The notes below the pieces were generated by a model that saw only the letters and a program-made list of their open reading frames with translations, did not search any database and was not told the DNA's origin. The translations under genes and the position numbers were made by a program. A DNA stretch of 5,462 nucleotides from CAZGTQ01 sp964528575 (GTDB lineage: Bacteria; Planctomycetota; UBA1135; GCA-002686595). The stretch lies in contig CAZGTQ010000013.1 in assembly GCA_964528575.1 (NCBI GenBank), forward strand, positions 1 to 5,462, given 5' to 3'. This document shows positions 5,105 to 5,462 of this stretch, in pieces (positions within the stretch are counted from its first letter, which is position 1; each line of letters starts with the position of its first letter).

Positions 5105-5462
5105 TCCCCCCAGCGCTCGAGGTAGCGCCCCAGCCGCAGCTTGCGGCGCGCGCTCTCGCTCGTCATGTAGCGGATCTTGCCGAAGACGGGGCGCTCGGGG
5201 CCCCAGGGTCGGTCGTAGCGGCCGAAGACCCAGTAGATGCCCGACCAGGAATTCGGGTCGCGGCCGTCGAGCGCGTACTTGTTGTTGAGCTCGACCAGGA
5301 TCGCGGCGGCTTCGCGGGGCGACTCGGACCAGTGGAGCACCTGCTTGCCCCACAGCATGCGCAGGTAGTTGTGGATCGCGCCGCTCGCGCGCAGCTCGTT
5401 CTGCGACGCGTTCCACAGGTCGTCGTGCGTACTCGAGGACTCGAGCTCGGCGAGCGTGTAGA
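5101..5462 (-). CDS. Class II CPD photolyase, C-terminal part
   Basis: The last 119 residues of a deoxyribodipyrimidine photolyase, which uses light and reduced FAD to split cyclobutane pyrimidine dimers in DNA. The gene runs off the right edge; complete class II enzymes are roughly 450-480 residues, so about three quarters is missing. Visible class II signatures, in order, are DDLWNASQNELR, IHNYLRMLWGK, ELNNKYALDGRDPNSWSG, GRYDRPWGPERPVFGKIRYM and the terminal LGRYLERWGD. These belong to the helical FAD-binding domain; the NNKYALDGRDPN segment lines the flavin pocket, and the several Trp residues include candidates for the electron-transfer chain that photoreduces FAD. The frame is open to the window edge; an ATG within it at 5358 is an internal Met (the M of LRMLWGK), not the start. 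It ends in TGA 35 bp before the sigma factor gene, with no terminator hairpin between, so read-through into the sigma factor/kinase genes is possible. Confidence 0.95.
   Translation of the reverse strand, partial: YTLAELESSSTHDDLWNASQNELRASGAIHNYLRMLWGKQVLHWSESPREAAAILVELNNKYALDGRDPNSWSGIYWVFGRYDRPWGPERPVFGKIRYMTSESARRKLRLGRYLERWGD

Noticed and set aside
1418..5125. A 1235-codon open frame on the plus strand, opposite the kinase and sigma factor genes
   Set aside because: Its translation is a low-complexity mix rich in Arg, Ala, Glu and Val with no recognisable domain, the usual product of reading opposite GC-rich coding DNA. The minus-strand genes there have complete, well-known domains.
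5066..5416. N-terminal extension of the sigma factor to an ATG at 5416
   Set aside because: The extra 117 residues are the photolyase gene read out of frame, and family members start where the ATG at 5065 lies.
1..5462. CRISPR array, tRNA/rRNA genes, insertion sequences, defence or biosynthetic clusters
   Set aside because: I found no spaced direct repeats, no tRNA-like cloverleaf sequence, no transposase motifs and no toxin or nuclease genes; all coding space is explained by five ordinary genes.

Overview
The window is very GC-rich DNA carrying five genes, all on the minus strand, two of them cut by the window edges. It most resembles a planctomycete (phylum Planctomycetota). Three things point there: an ECF sigma factor of the Sigma70_ECF/TIGR02999 type directly upstream of a PknB-like Ser/Thr kinase with a TPR-like C-terminus; a secreted protein whose C-terminal domain I recognise from uncharacterised exported planctomycete proteins; and a class II photolyase. 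This assignment rests on protein family style, not on a marker gene, and is moderate in confidence.

In the direction of transcription (right to left) the layout is as follows. (1) 5462-5101 is the C-terminal 119 residues of a class II CPD photolyase. (2) After a 35-bp gap, 5065-4493 is a 190-residue ECF sigma factor. (3) After 6 bp, 4486-1793 is an 897-residue membrane Ser/Thr kinase with a cytoplasmic catalytic domain, one transmembrane helix and a TPR-like outer region. A perfect 16-bp GC hairpin (1752-1787) lies 5 bases past its stop and probably ends this transcription unit. (4) After a 373-bp gap that holds several inverted repeats but no credible gene, 1419-385 encodes a 344-residue secreted two-domain protein with a clear signal peptide and a strong Shine-Dalgarno site. 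A second perfect hairpin (15-bp stem, 295-332) follows it. (5) 228-1 is the start of a small dimeric alpha/beta-barrel (ABM-like) protein that runs off the left edge.

The most coherent unit is the sigma factor/kinase pair. There is no anti-sigma gene. The sigma factor carries Thr/Ser next to a region 2.2 that lacks the usual acidic DAED motif, so control of the sigma factor by phosphorylation from the adjacent kinase is a reasonable hypothesis. The photolyase just upstream may share a transcript with them, although a possible promoter overlaps its stop codon. The two left-hand genes look like separate transcription units. I see no mobile element, CRISPR array, RNA gene or defence system, and nothing that amounts to a clearly new system; the findings are modest leads.
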